From Mikania micrantha (taxonomy: Eukaryota; Streptophyta; Magnoliopsida; Asterales; Asteraceae): DNA of 64,000 nucleotides. The notes under the pieces are model-generated. The model was not told where the DNA came from. It searched no databases and saw only the letters and a list, made by a program, of their open reading frames with translations. Positions within the stretch are counted from its first letter, which is position 1. Each line of letters starts with the position of its first letter. Position numbers and translations under genes: made by a program. Location: contig CM018689.1 of assembly GCA_009363875.1 (NCBI GenBank), positions 53,755,741 through 53,819,740 of the forward strand, read 5' to 3'. This document shows, piece after piece, positions 36,207 to 46,600 of the stretch.

Positions 36207-36487
36207 TTATTGGTTCTTTTTATCATGTATGTGAGTTTATGTTTGTTTTATTTCATGTTTTTAATATTACTAGTGGTTTTCAGTTTATTTTATTTAATGT
36301 TTCTCAGTTTTAGTATTTTTTAGGTGTAAAATAATCTTTAGATTACTTTAAAATAATTTAATGAAGTATTTATAGTTAATTACATTTAAACACTTTGAAA
36401 ATTGAGTAAATAATTGTTTAATATAAATTATATACTATAAGTGTTGCAGCAAAAAATAAGTGTTTAAGTAAAAATAAAATTTTTCAA
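36207..36487. other. MULE 3' spacer
   Basis: This is AT-rich sequence between the transposase stop codon and the right inverted repeat, probably the transposase 3' untranslated region. Nothing else is seen. Confidence 0.5.
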
Positions 36488-36819
36488 CTGTTTGAGTAAT
36501 AATATATACAGGTTTGCACATCCTTTGCATTATTTGTGTTGTCTAATTGTTGCTTGAGAAAGAGAATCCAAAGTTTAACGCCGTTAGTTTGGTTTGTTCC
36601 TAAACAACAACTATGAATTACGGATTAATGGTTTTGTCCTAAACCGCAACTGTGAATTGCGGTATAGCTGACACCTGCCAAATCACAAATTTCTAAAATA
36701 AAAATTTTCTCCTAAACCGCAAATAGGAATCTCGGTTTAACCATTTTCCTTTTTTTTTTTTTTGACTTTACCTTTATCCTAATTTTTTTTCTAAAATATA
36801 CCAATCTTAAAAAAAATTC
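36488..36819 (-). repeat. MULE right terminal inverted repeat
   Basis: This is the inverted copy of 17411-17740. It ends AAAAAAAATTC and is directly followed by the target duplication GGCTGGGAGG. Confidence 0.92.
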
Positions 36820-36996
36820 GGCTGGGAGGGTTGGTCTAGGGTTTTGATGAAAAAGAGTTTTTCTTTTTTTATTTTCATTCAGACGTGTAAACCAAACAGT
36901 CTTAATTGATTCAGCACTTAATGGTTCAGACCCTCTTAACTATTCAGACATATTAACCATTCAGCACTTAACAATTTAGACCCAAACAAACAACCT

Positions 36997-37249
36997 AGGA
37001 TACCAAAAGTGTAATTTACTCGGAATATTACAAGGGAATATTGATGTTTATAACTTATAAAAGCGAGAACAACTTTGATGGTTCAACGTGAACGATTTGA
37101 TCGACTGTTCTCCGGTTGGCGTTGGTAGAAATATTTCGATAATCGAAGTGAAATTTATACTCAGACCTAGGGTTTTGATTTCGTTGCTAACATCTTCGGA
37201 GACTACTTTCAATGCTAGCAAATAAGTTTATGCTGTCATCATGTAAGTA
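36997..37249. other. Intergenic spacer
   Basis: Nothing is recognised between the end of the MITE-like sequence and the next MITE. Confidence 0.4.
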
Positions 37250-37257
37250 TTGCAATA

Positions 37258-37544
37258 GGGTGGTGTTATTCACACACCCCACCTGCCACATCTTACACCT
37301 CAAAACGTCCAGTATTGGTCAATACGACCCCAATACGCCCCGTAGTGACCACTACGGGGAGTATTGAGGGGTAATCATTAGGTGTCAGTACCAATGATTC
37401 GGGTGTCAGTGTCAATGATTGGACCCTTAAACGCCCCGTAGTGACCACTACGAGGCGGCTATACGCCCCGTAGTGACCACTACGAGGCATATAATTGACA
37501 GGGGTGTTAAAATATAATTTTGGGGTGTGTAGATAACCCCTCCC
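37258..37544. mobile_element. hAT-type MITE with CACTACGGGG palindromes, copy 1
   Basis: The 287-bp element has imperfect terminal inverted repeats (GGGTGGTGTTATTCACACACC and, inverted from the right, GGGAGGGGTTATCTACACACC). The exact 8-bp duplication TTGCAATA flanks it at 37250-37257 and 37545-37552. The interior contains three palindromes made of CCCGTAGTG and CACTACGGG arms, or close variants, separated by two bases. It is the inverted relative of 44586-44880. Confidence 0.9.
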
Positions 37545-37552
37545 TTGCAATA

Positions 37553-38187
37553 TCCTTATTCTCATTGACCAAAGGTGGAATCTCGACATAGGTTATAAAA
37601 TTTTGAGATGAAGTTTATATCCTTAATTTGTGATCGTGTAGATGATTCTTGTGGATTAATGTTGCTTCAGCTGTTTATTAATGACTGTTAATTGAATCAG
37701 GTGCACTGCTTGCTTTCGGATCCTCTCATTCGGATTATTCTGTTCAGATTAAGAGCGTATGTTCAACATTTTTGCGGTAATCATATAGTTTTTGTTTGAT
37801 CTCTGCTATTAATTCAACTTCCTGCTCTTGCTTCTTTGGAGAGGAAAAAAAGGAAGAAACTAGGTTCTAATCAACTTCGTCATAAGTTTCAGTGAAGAAG
37901 AAATCTAGAGAGTAGGATGGATGCACCTAGATGAATTCCATGAAACATATGAAATTACCAAATGCAAACTGTAATTTAGTAAAACTTATCTTACAGACAT
38001 GAAGTTCAATCAAAATGGTTGTTACAAACACTTAATTGAAACTTTAGAGTTTAGACAGACACGTAAGTTACAAACCCTTCTATTGGCTCAAGATGCTAAT
38101 CATGTTATTGGTTCAAGCTTCATGGAAGGGACGATCTTTAGACAGCAGAATACATTACACATACACAAACACAAATTTAAGATTCGA
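37553..38187. other. 3' flank of the receptor kinase gene
   Basis: This presumably includes the 3' untranslated region of the minus-strand kinase gene. The plus-strand frame at 37999-38229 overlaps the kinase end and has no motif support. Confidence 0.5.
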
Positions 38188-41100
38188 TTATCTCAGATTT
38201 GGACCCTCCATACTCTCAAAACTCAGTGACATGTTTTGATTTAGATTATTTGGTTTGGCCCCATCCAAACAGTTCTTTAATTCCATCACAACATCTTTCA
38301 TGGTTGGCCTTTTGACAGATGATCTGTCAGCACAGGTCACTGCCAATTCTACCACCTTCCATGCTGTATTAAACTCAAAACCCCCTTGCAACCTGGGATC
38401 AATTATATTTTCAACACTTCCTTTTTCCACCATAGATTTAACCCAGTGGATTACGGATATATCTGTTGATATTGCTGGTCTGCCTGTAATCAATTCCAGT
38501 AGTACTATCCCAAAGCTATACACATCACTTTTCTCAGTCAGTCTGTTTTTTATGTAATACCTGCAATCCATTACTGATTGTACATTTAAACAAGAAGATA
38601 ATGAAATCATTATCCTAAATTTGAGAGTTTGTAAACAATAAGATTTTAACACATCACAATATCTTATGGTTGAGAATATATTTTGATTAAGGTGCATGTT
38701 TTATTTGATAAATGAAAAACACAGAGGTAAAAAATTTACTCAGGGTCAAGGTAGCCAGGAGTGCCAGCGATTATTGTTGAAACGTGTGTCGCGTCTCCAT
38801 TTGTAAAAGCTTTTGATAAGCCAAAATCTGCTAGTTTTGCCTGCAAATTCTCATTTAATAATATGTTTGAACACTTCACATCTCTGTGAACTATTGGTGG
38901 CGTGCAACCATGATGCATGTACTCCAACCCTGTTATGCAAACCCATGAAACTTGTAATACATTAAAATTTACATGCCTGCAGAACCTTAAATTTTGAGTA
39001 TTCTGTTACCGACCTTGTGCTGCATCATATCCGATTTGTAGTCTTTTTTTCCAACTCAAAACATTCCGACTGCCATCTGTCCTAGCAATTATTGCTATTA
39101 GTGATTGAACTTATTTGGCAAGGGTTTTTATTTAAAATATTTTGTACCAAATAGATGTGTTCTTAGGTTTCCATTAGCCATGTACTCATAGATAATTCCC
39201 TTGTGGCTGCCTTCATCACAATACCCAACAAGTGAAGTTATGTTCTTATGATGAACACTCATGAGAAGGCTGACCTGTAGTTGAATATGGTTTGTCATTC
39301 TCAGTACTTTGAATAATTTTTTTTACTGCTAAAAATGTAAATTTTCATGGACAGCTTACTTCCGCCTGAAATTCCTTGTATCCTTGAGCTGATGATTCAG
39401 AAAGCATCTTCACAGCGGCTCGGGTGTCTCCAATTAGTCCACTAAACACTGTTCCAAACCCTCCTTTCCCAATTACATTACTGAAGTTGTCAGTAATTTT
39501 TTTTACTTCTGAATACGTGAAACGTGGATTTGTTGGTCCAATAAAATCTTCTCTTTTGCTCGGATCTGCATTCATTACTTCAAATCTTGGTTTTGTTTTC
39601 TATGATTTTCTTTTATTAAGATGTATGTCTAAGTGTCTAACTAGGTTGAGTATTCCTGACCTTGTGTTTTTCTTCTTTTAATTATCCACAGGACCGTAAA
39701 TATGGCCAATAGAACAAATATTGTAGAAGTTGTCACGGCAATAACAACTTTTTTACGCGTATCGTTATTACATGAACCCGTGTGACAAGCATCTCCATCT
39801 TGATCTCCACTGTCTTCAATACTGTTAATTTAATACATGTTGGAACAGTGAGATGACTGTTGACATGTTTCCTTTTTTCTACTACCCAAAAAAAAGTAAA
39901 AAAACTGACCTTAGCAATAAGCCTTTCTTTGCCTTTTCTAGGAGCTCTGCTGGTAAGGGTCCTGTGAAATTATTTCCTTCTAATTTGCTATAAGAAAAAC
40001 CATGTTTAAGAACATAATATAACAAATGAAATATGAGAAGTTGTGCCCTGGATCTACTCACAGAATTTTCAAGGAATCCAGGGAAGCAAGAAACTTTGGA
40101 ACACTTCCTGTTAAGTTATTATTGGACAGATCCCTGAAAAAGCAACAATTACTGTGAAAAAACTGAGATGACAAACCCGAATAATTTAAAAACATTTTAA
40201 GACCATCGTATAACATACAGATAGTATAAGTACTTTTACCCTAGATCTAAGTACAAGAAACTTTGGAACACTTCCTATTAAGTTATTATAGGAAAGACCC
40301 CTGTGTAAAACTGATGCGATAGACTCGAATAATTTAAGATATTACTTACAGTGATTGTATCATTGTGAGATTAGCTAAAGCAGGAGCTATTTCTCCACTC
40401 AATCCGCTGAAGGACAAGTTCCTAAATTTTAAGTTTGTTAAAAAATTATCGCTTGACACCTATAATATAAATTATGGTTGTAAATGGAATACATACATGG
40501 ATATGATCCTAAGATTATCTGCTACATTGTTGCTGCAGTTAATACCATCCCAAACAGAATCACGTGGAACACACGGATCGCCTTGCCAATTTCTTTTTAA
40601 CCCGTATGTTGACTTGATACTCCACATTGTTGTGGCTAATTTTAATAACGTAGGGAAGATGATTAATAGACATTTTATATTAAAAAAAAAAACTATTTGC
40701 ATTATAACGGTTAAAGGTAGAGGTGATAATGAGTTATGCTGACAAGTGAAGGTAGAAAAAAAAAGGAAAAAGAAAATAACGAATCAGGTCAAATGGTGGC
40801 TGAAAGTTGCCCAGGTATAATTTCCCCACCCAGCCACACATACAAGAAAGAAGCCTTGTTAATCCTCAAGGTAACCAAATTTAACAAGGAGGGGAACATT
40901 AAATCTCTCTCATTCAAAAATTTAACGATTTTAGGAGTGTGTAATTTTTTGTCAAATTAATGGATGAAAGTTCAACATTCACAAATTTAGTGATGAAACT
41001 GCTAAGAAAGATATCAGGTTTGGCCCCTTATGTTTGTTGACCATTGAACTTTCACTCCAAAGTTTGTAAAAAAATGAACTCATTTCTAATTTAGTCAAGT

Positions 41101-43207
41101 ATTGAATGTTCACTGCTATTTATGAGAGAAAATTTTGCGTACATGGCCAAATTTGGAATTTTTTAATCATTCTTGAAATTCTCCCTGATTGAAATAGTAT
41201 CTTCAATCATATTTTGACAAACTGGTCATTAATAAAAAAACAAAAAGCCTTAGACACAAATGTTTTGGGTAAACCCAACCCATGCGATACTTGTTTTGAT
41301 CCACACTTAATTCGACTGTTTCCTCAACCCGAACCCAATCATTTTGCCACCTCTAAGACTAAAGGTGTAAAACTACAAATAAAAAGATTATATGCTACTT
41401 ATACATCATAAAATTTTACCATCTTGGTCTTCTGTTTGCTGTTGTTGGAGACGTATTGGATTATAAATTTCCATTGCATTAATAATGGCAGGAAGGGTTG
41501 AATTTCGTGTGCTGGACACGGCAAGTTCATATGATGTTGCATTATTGGCTCTGAAGAAATATGTGCTAGTGGTGTGATCAAGTGGAGAAAGTGGTCCATC
41601 CCGATAAACATCATTTATATAAATGTTGAACTGTCTGGTCTCGTTTATTTTTAATGTTTCGATTTCAGCAAAGTGAACGTATATAAAAAACTCATCAGTT
41701 TCATTAGTAGACTTCCATGAAGACACGAAATCAAATGAAGTATTTGTGGTTTTGATGGCTGTGCTCATGACTTTTGATGGTACTTTCTCTTTTGTTGAAG
41801 ATCCTAAAGAAACAGGACTAGAAGTCTGTACATCTGTAAGGCCAGAAATATTTGCTACAGGATTCCATTTTCTATCATATTTGTCATCTGCATACCTGAA
41901 TCAACAATAGGTGAACAATCAAGTTGGGCATGGATAACTTAGTTAACCATCAGGAATAGAGGTGGCAATTTCAACTGAAATTTCAATAATATAATGAAAA
42001 TATTTTCTTTTTAAAACTAAAAGACGAAAATGGTATAAAATAAAGGAAACAAGGTGGGAAAATGCCATTGGTTGAGTTACTTGTTAATGAGAAATAACAA
42101 GTTAACAATATGTGATAAATGCTAGTTATAAAATAAATATGGAAAACGAAAGGTGATAAATAAAGACAGTGAAAGGGTCGAGCCTGAATGGTATAAGAAT
42201 ACGCAAAACCTCATTAATCATTTTATTCAACAAGTGTAATATATCCATAATCATATTTTATGCTACTTTCATAAAATTATTTAAAAAAATGGTTTTGGAC
42301 ACAACGCATTGCGGTCAATCCAACGGTTGCCAAAAAGTACCCGTTTTGGCCCGTAACTCGACCCAAACTGCTTATTTTTCACCTTTCGTCAGTTGGTAGC
42401 ATAATACAGGTTGAGGTGACCACTTAAGTCTACATAGCCTGATTATAGCTAGGGTTACACATCAATAATTTCACGAGAGATTTAAATATTGACCTGACTA
42501 TTTCTGATGCACCATAATTCTTGCGAAGAAATAGATTCAATGATCGCAAGCCATCTGCATACATGGTGTTGTCTAAAAGCCTTAATTCTAATGCTGAAAT
42601 AAAAGGATTTCCAAGACCTATATTTACAAGACACACATATATGTAATTTGATGAAGTGAGGTGTATTATCTCATTGTCAATTGTTGATGACCCAACGCTT
42701 ACTCTACTCCATTTATCATTTCCAAGGTAGAGGTCAAACTCTGGGGTTAGACTTTTAAAGTCATAATTCCCGTACATAAACCTCGCCCTTATCAAGTACC
42801 TATTGCCTTTCCCTTGTTTGGGTTTAAGTGTGTAGCAGTTTCTAGTGTTTTCAGGAAAACTTCTAAGAGTTTTGAGCTGGAAATCCAGGGTGTTGAATTT
42901 ATACGCGGATAATATTTCTTGATTTTTGCCACTGTCTATGAAACCAGCGTCTGAAACATAGTTTATTCCTGTTTTATCATCGGTATATGTTGAACCTTCA
43001 GCTATCCCACAGTCTATGCTTATGAATCCTGCAAAGAAATGAAAAAAAAATAAAAACCCTAACCGTTAAGATATGCATTTCATACAAATATTCATTTGGA
43101 AAAGTGAATTCTTGGCTACCTGATTGATCATCCTGAGCATGAACCATCACCAAGGTAAGAACCGCTTGAAGAATTAGCACAGAATAGAAAGTTCTGAATA
43201 ATGTCAT
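38188..43207 (-). CDS. Malectin-like LRR receptor-like serine/threonine kinase, 13 exons
   Basis: Exons on the minus strand: 43207-43120, 43028-42494, 41895-41420, 40635-40497, 40421-40350, 40133-40062, 39987-39910, 39821-39661, 39577-39360, 39274-39148, 39076-39014, 38929-38740, 38560-38188. All junctions are GT-AG and they join to 864 codons including the stop. Order: signal peptide (residues 1 to about 24), malectin-like domain (about 30-360), a NWQGDPC motif before the LRRs, LRR exons of exactly 72 bases, and a membrane helix around 510-535 (VVIAVTTSTIFVLLAIFTVLW). The kinase has G577-x-G579-x-x-G582, K597, HRD at 691-693, DFG at 711-713 and a GTPGYLDPE activation segment. It is an RD kinase of the LRR-I group (IOS1/At1g51xxx type), which acts at the plasma membrane in signalling. 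The ligand is unknown. It appears intact. Confidence 0.92.
40240..40303 (-). pseudogene. Decayed duplicate of LRR exon 6 inside an intron
   Basis: Between exons 5 and 6 of the kinase gene lies a second copy of exon 6 with its acceptor-side AG. It reads as LSYNNLIGSVPKFLV against LSNNNLTGSVPKFLA in the real exon. About 20-30 bases at its 3' end, including the donor site, are missing, so it joins straight into sequence resembling the downstream intron. The real exon (40062-40133) keeps the 72-base length and frame, so the duplicate is most likely skipped. Confidence 0.8.
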
Positions 43208-44262
43208 TTTTACAACCAGAGAAATCAGATTGAAATCTTTATCTGAAAGGGAAAATATATATGCGTTTATGTGTAAGATAATTAGTTCTAAATGTCAAGT
43301 TGTTTGTATGAGATCATGTTCTAGTATTCAACCCTCGTCACCCTCGTCACCATGTAATTTAAAACCTTTGATTAGATTAGTTCTTATTTTATGAGAAGAA
43401 ACATTTGTTAAAGTTAAGTAATTAAATTATAAGATCTTAGATAATGATATAATTCTGATATGATATTGAGTTTAATTAGTCTCCCATTTGGGCTTTAATT
43501 CTTAAAACAGTTTGTTCTTATGGTATAGACTATAGAGGAATATATATTTAGAATTGGCTAGCTCAAAGTAAAATATGTTGTTCACCAATCATTGCTTTAA
43601 TTAGTATATACTTTGGGAGTTGTACAGGCTACAATCTATGTTTGTTCATGACCAGGGTGGATCTAGGTCCATGGCACCAAGGTCAAGTGACCTCGCAGTT
43701 TTTTTTCTCCCTATGTGTAGTTTGTAATGCCGAAATTCCGGTGACCACGTAACTTTGCAGGATATGACCCCTGTAAATAACTTTGGTTGGATTTGTAACA
43801 CTACCCCTTCATTGAAACAAACCAGGTTTGAAACTTGTACCACTTTTTGTTTTTTTTTTGGTTCTTTTTTCTTTATATGCTCCTTGCAGCAAGTTGTAGT
43901 ATTTTCTCATTTTGGACTTGTTTATTAGTTCTAGTTTCCTTCTTTTAGAAATCTGCATTCTGAAATTTCTTTTTAGATTTTCAAATGTTTGTTGCTTTAC
44001 AATGCCTAAATCTGTAATCTCAAGGTGCATGAAATGGACCTGTTTATTTATAAACACGACAAACCGGACACAATAAGCAACATCTGTCCTTCTTCATTGA
44101 CTTAGGGTTTCGTGTATAAGTGTTAAGTGTATTACACATGTTAAATAAAAGAAAAATCAGTCAATTGAAATTATACAATAATGTTTTAACTTTTAGTAAG
44201 TTATAAAACAATAATATTGAAAGCAAAAAGATATTAGAAAAAAGGATCTTGGGGAGTTGGGC
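43208..44262. other. Upstream region of the receptor kinase gene
   Basis: A TATATATTTT sequence on the minus strand (about 43253-43262) could be the kinase TATA box, some 45-55 bases upstream of the ATG. Around 43650-43830 a less AT-rich block resembles transposon debris, but no ends were resolved. Confidence 0.45.
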
Positions 44263-44277
44263 AATAAAGATTTGGAT

Positions 44278-44553
44278 TTTTTTTTAACCCACCAACTAAT
44301 CAATTGTCAGGTACTCTGTACGCGACCGTCAATGGCTAAAGGATGTCCAAGCTGGCCACTAGTTCAAACGGACGAAGCCCCTAGCCCACCAGTCACTAAT
44401 TCCCGGGAAAACCCGACCCAAGCACCCGCCCAAAGGCATGAGAGTGAAAGGCCGGTAAAACCAGGTGGGATCAAGAATCAAACCCTAGACTTGGATTTTC
44501 TATCACTTCCACTATACCTCCATCTTAACATTAGGACAAAGACATCACTGGTT
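44278..44553 (-). mobile_element. SINE, minus orientation, perfect 15-bp target-site duplication
   Basis: The 15-mer AATAAAGATTTGGAT occurs at 44263-44277 and again at 44554-44568. The left copy is followed by a T run, which is the A tail of a minus-strand element. On the minus strand a B-box-like GGGTTTGATTC lies at 44475-44485 near the 5' half, and the body is GC-richer than its surroundings. These are the marks of a pol III-derived SINE. The A box is less certain. The open frame across it (44257-44736) is not a gene. Confidence 0.88.
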
Positions 44554-44585
44554 AATAAAGATTTGGATATAGATTCTTTAATAAA

Positions 44586-44880
44586 GGGAGGGGTTATCTA
44601 CACACCCCAAAATTATATTTTAACACCCCCTGTCAAATATATGCCTCGTAGTGGTCACTACGGGGCGTATAGCCGCCTCGTAGTGGTCACTACGGGGCGT
44701 TTAAGGGTCCAATCATTGACACTGACACCCGAATAATTGGTACTAACACCCGAATAATTGGTACTGATACCTAATGATTACCCCTCAGTGCTCCCCATAG
44801 CGGTCATTACGAGACGTATTAGGGTCGTATTGACCAATACTGGACGTTTTGGGATGTAAAATGTGTCAATAACACCACCC
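44586..44880. mobile_element. hAT-type MITE with CACTACGGGG palindromes, copy 2 (inverted)
   Basis: This matches the reverse complement of 37258-37544 over its whole length. Differences include an extra copy of the phrase ACACCCGAATAATTGGTACT in the middle and substitutions in the last palindrome. The ends are GGGAGGGG and ACCACCC. The left flank ends ATAAA and the right flank starts ATAAA, so only a 5-bp match was found, and the target duplication is degenerate or the ends are off by a few bases. Confidence 0.85.
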
Positions 44881-45278
44881 ATAAAACCTTAACAATCATT
44901 TTTTACTTTTCAAACAATGGATGCTGTCACAAACAGTTGACTATAGTACATTTCGTACATGAGTGCAAAATGAAGAAAAAATATTATGAATTGATTGGAC
45001 ATGAGAGTAGACCAGAGAACAATTCATCTACCTGCTCCTTAAACTTTATTATCAATTCAGTACTTGCTCCTTAACTCACTCACTAAAATAATGTGCCACG
45101 TCATTGATATATTTTGGTATTCAAATCACGGACCAATGTTAAAGTATCACTGACTCGTATTTGTGGGGGTTAAATAATTAAAAATAAGGCAAGTCTGCAA
45201 TATGGAGCCAAAGTAATATCGCTAATTCACCCGTGAAATATTGTTAACCAAGTTGCAAAAGTCGTTAAACGCTCTTAG
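44881..45278. other. Intergenic spacer
   Basis: Nothing coding is recognised between the MITE and the hAT element. Confidence 0.4.
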
Positions 45279-45689
45279 GTCAGAATTAGAGGTGACCAAA
45301 CCGGTTTTTTTTCAAGAACCGGAACCGGTTCCAAACCGGTTCCTGAGCCTCATCGGTTCCTCCAAACCGGTTCCACCCAAAACCCGGACCGGTTCCGTAC
45401 CCGCTTCCACTCCCAATTTACCCTATTCGGTGTACCCGCTTAGGGTCCTAAACCGGTTCCTGTTTTAGAACCGGTTCCTGTTTTAGAACCGGTTCCACTT
45501 TTTTTTTCTTCCTTAAACTATAAACTAATAATTTATAAACCCTAATAAAACCTTAAACTAATAATTAATAAACTCTAATAAAACCTTAAACTTATTAATA
45601 AACCTTAAACAAATCAAAGAATTTAACATTAAACAAATAAAACCTTAAACTATTATTTAGTTTGATTAGTTTAAGGTTTTATTAAGGTT

Positions 45690-46490
45690 TTATTAATTAA
45701 TAGTGTTAGGTTTGATTAGTTTAAGGTTTAGGTTTGATTTGTTTAAGATTTAATTAGGGTTTATTAATTAATTATTAGTTAAATGTTTGATTAGTTTAAG
45801 GTTTTATTAGGTTTGATTTGTTTAAGGTTTAATTAGGGTTTATTAATTAAATATTAGTTAAATGTTTGATAAGTTAGTTTTATTAGGTTTCATTTGTTTA
45901 AGGTTTAATTAGGGTTTATTAATTAATTATTAGTTAAATGTTTGATAAGTTTAAGGTTTTATTAGGTTTGATTTGTTTAAGGTTTAATTAGGGTTTATTA
46001 ATTAATTATTAGTTAAATGTTTGATAAGTTAGTTTTATTAGGTTTGATTTGTTTAAGGTTTAATTAGGGTTTATTATTTAATTATTAGTTAAATGTTTGA
46101 TAGGTTTAAGGTTTTATTAGGTTTGATTTGTTTAAGGTTTAATTAGGGTTTATTAATTAATTATTAGTTAAATGTTTGATAAGTTAGTTTTAGTAGGTTT
46201 GATTTGTTTAAGGTTTAATTAGGGTTTATTAATTAATTATTAGTTAAATGTTTGATAAGTTAGTTTTATTAGGTTTGATTTGTTTAAGGTTTAATTATGT
46301 TTTATTAATTAATTATTAGTTAAATGTTTGATAAGTTTAAGGTTTTATTAGGTTTGATTTGTTTAAGGTTTAATTAGGGTTTATTAATTAATTATTAGTT
46401 AAATGCTTGATAAGTTTAAGGTTTTATTAGGTTTGATTTGTTTAAGATTTAATTAGGGTTTATTAATTAATTATAAGTTAAATGTTTGAA
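45690..46490. repeat. Minisatellite of alternating 76- and 79-base units
   Basis: About ten tandem copies share AATTAGGGTTTATTAATTAA, followed by TTATTAGTTAAATGTTTGAT, then either AAGTTAGTTTTATTAGG or AAGTTTAAGGTTTTATTAGG. The phrase AATTAGGG recurs at steps of about 76 or 79 bases. The two spacings reflect the two variants of the last segment. It is inside the hAT element, 3' of its transposase. Confidence 0.9.
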
Positions 46491-46600
46491 TTGGTTAATA
46501 ATAACAAGTGTTAAAAACAAACATAAATTCATTAATTATTTACAAGTAATTTGAAAACAAAAGAAAAGAAAAGTTACAAACAACTAATAAAACATTAAAA

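Larger units (their letters stand above)
17411..36819. mobile_element. Mutator-like element (MULE) with long terminal inverted repeats
   Basis: Terminal inverted repeats of about 330 bases lie at 17411-17740 and 36488-36819. I noticed only a handful of differences between them by eye, plus A-tract length. Directly outside, the 10-mer GGCTGGGAGG occurs at 17401-17410 and 36820-36829 in the same orientation, a target-site duplication in the MULE size range (8-11, usually 9). Inside are a tandem repeat, a PMD gene and a MuDR-type transposase gene, all on the plus strand, and a nested Athila retrotransposon. Without that retrotransposon the MULE is about 5.7 kb. Transposase and PMD are both broken, so this copy is not autonomous now. 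Confidence 0.92.
16890..36996. mobile_element. MITE-like element split by a MULE insertion
   Basis: The left part (16890-17400) begins GGGCATGTTTGTTT. It then shows the stem CCTCTTAATG-ATTT-CATTAAGAGG and repeated phrases such as ctgaaccattcag. The right part (36830-36996) carries the same kinds of phrase (ttaatggttcagacc, accattcagcactta) and ends AACAAACAACCT, whose reverse complement resembles the left terminus. The two parts become contiguous when the MULE and one target copy are removed. No target-site duplication was found for this outer element, so its exact ends are uncertain. The left part also contains a GC-rich block (17085-17400) unlike the rest, possibly a captured gene fragment. 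Confidence 0.55.

Noticed and set aside
43640..43830. Possible hAT-like element beginning CAGGGTGGATCTAGG
   Set aside because: No matching right end or 8-bp duplication was found.
44257..44736. 159-codon plus-strand frame
   Set aside because: It runs through a SINE and then a MITE, both bounded by repeats; the frame is accidental.
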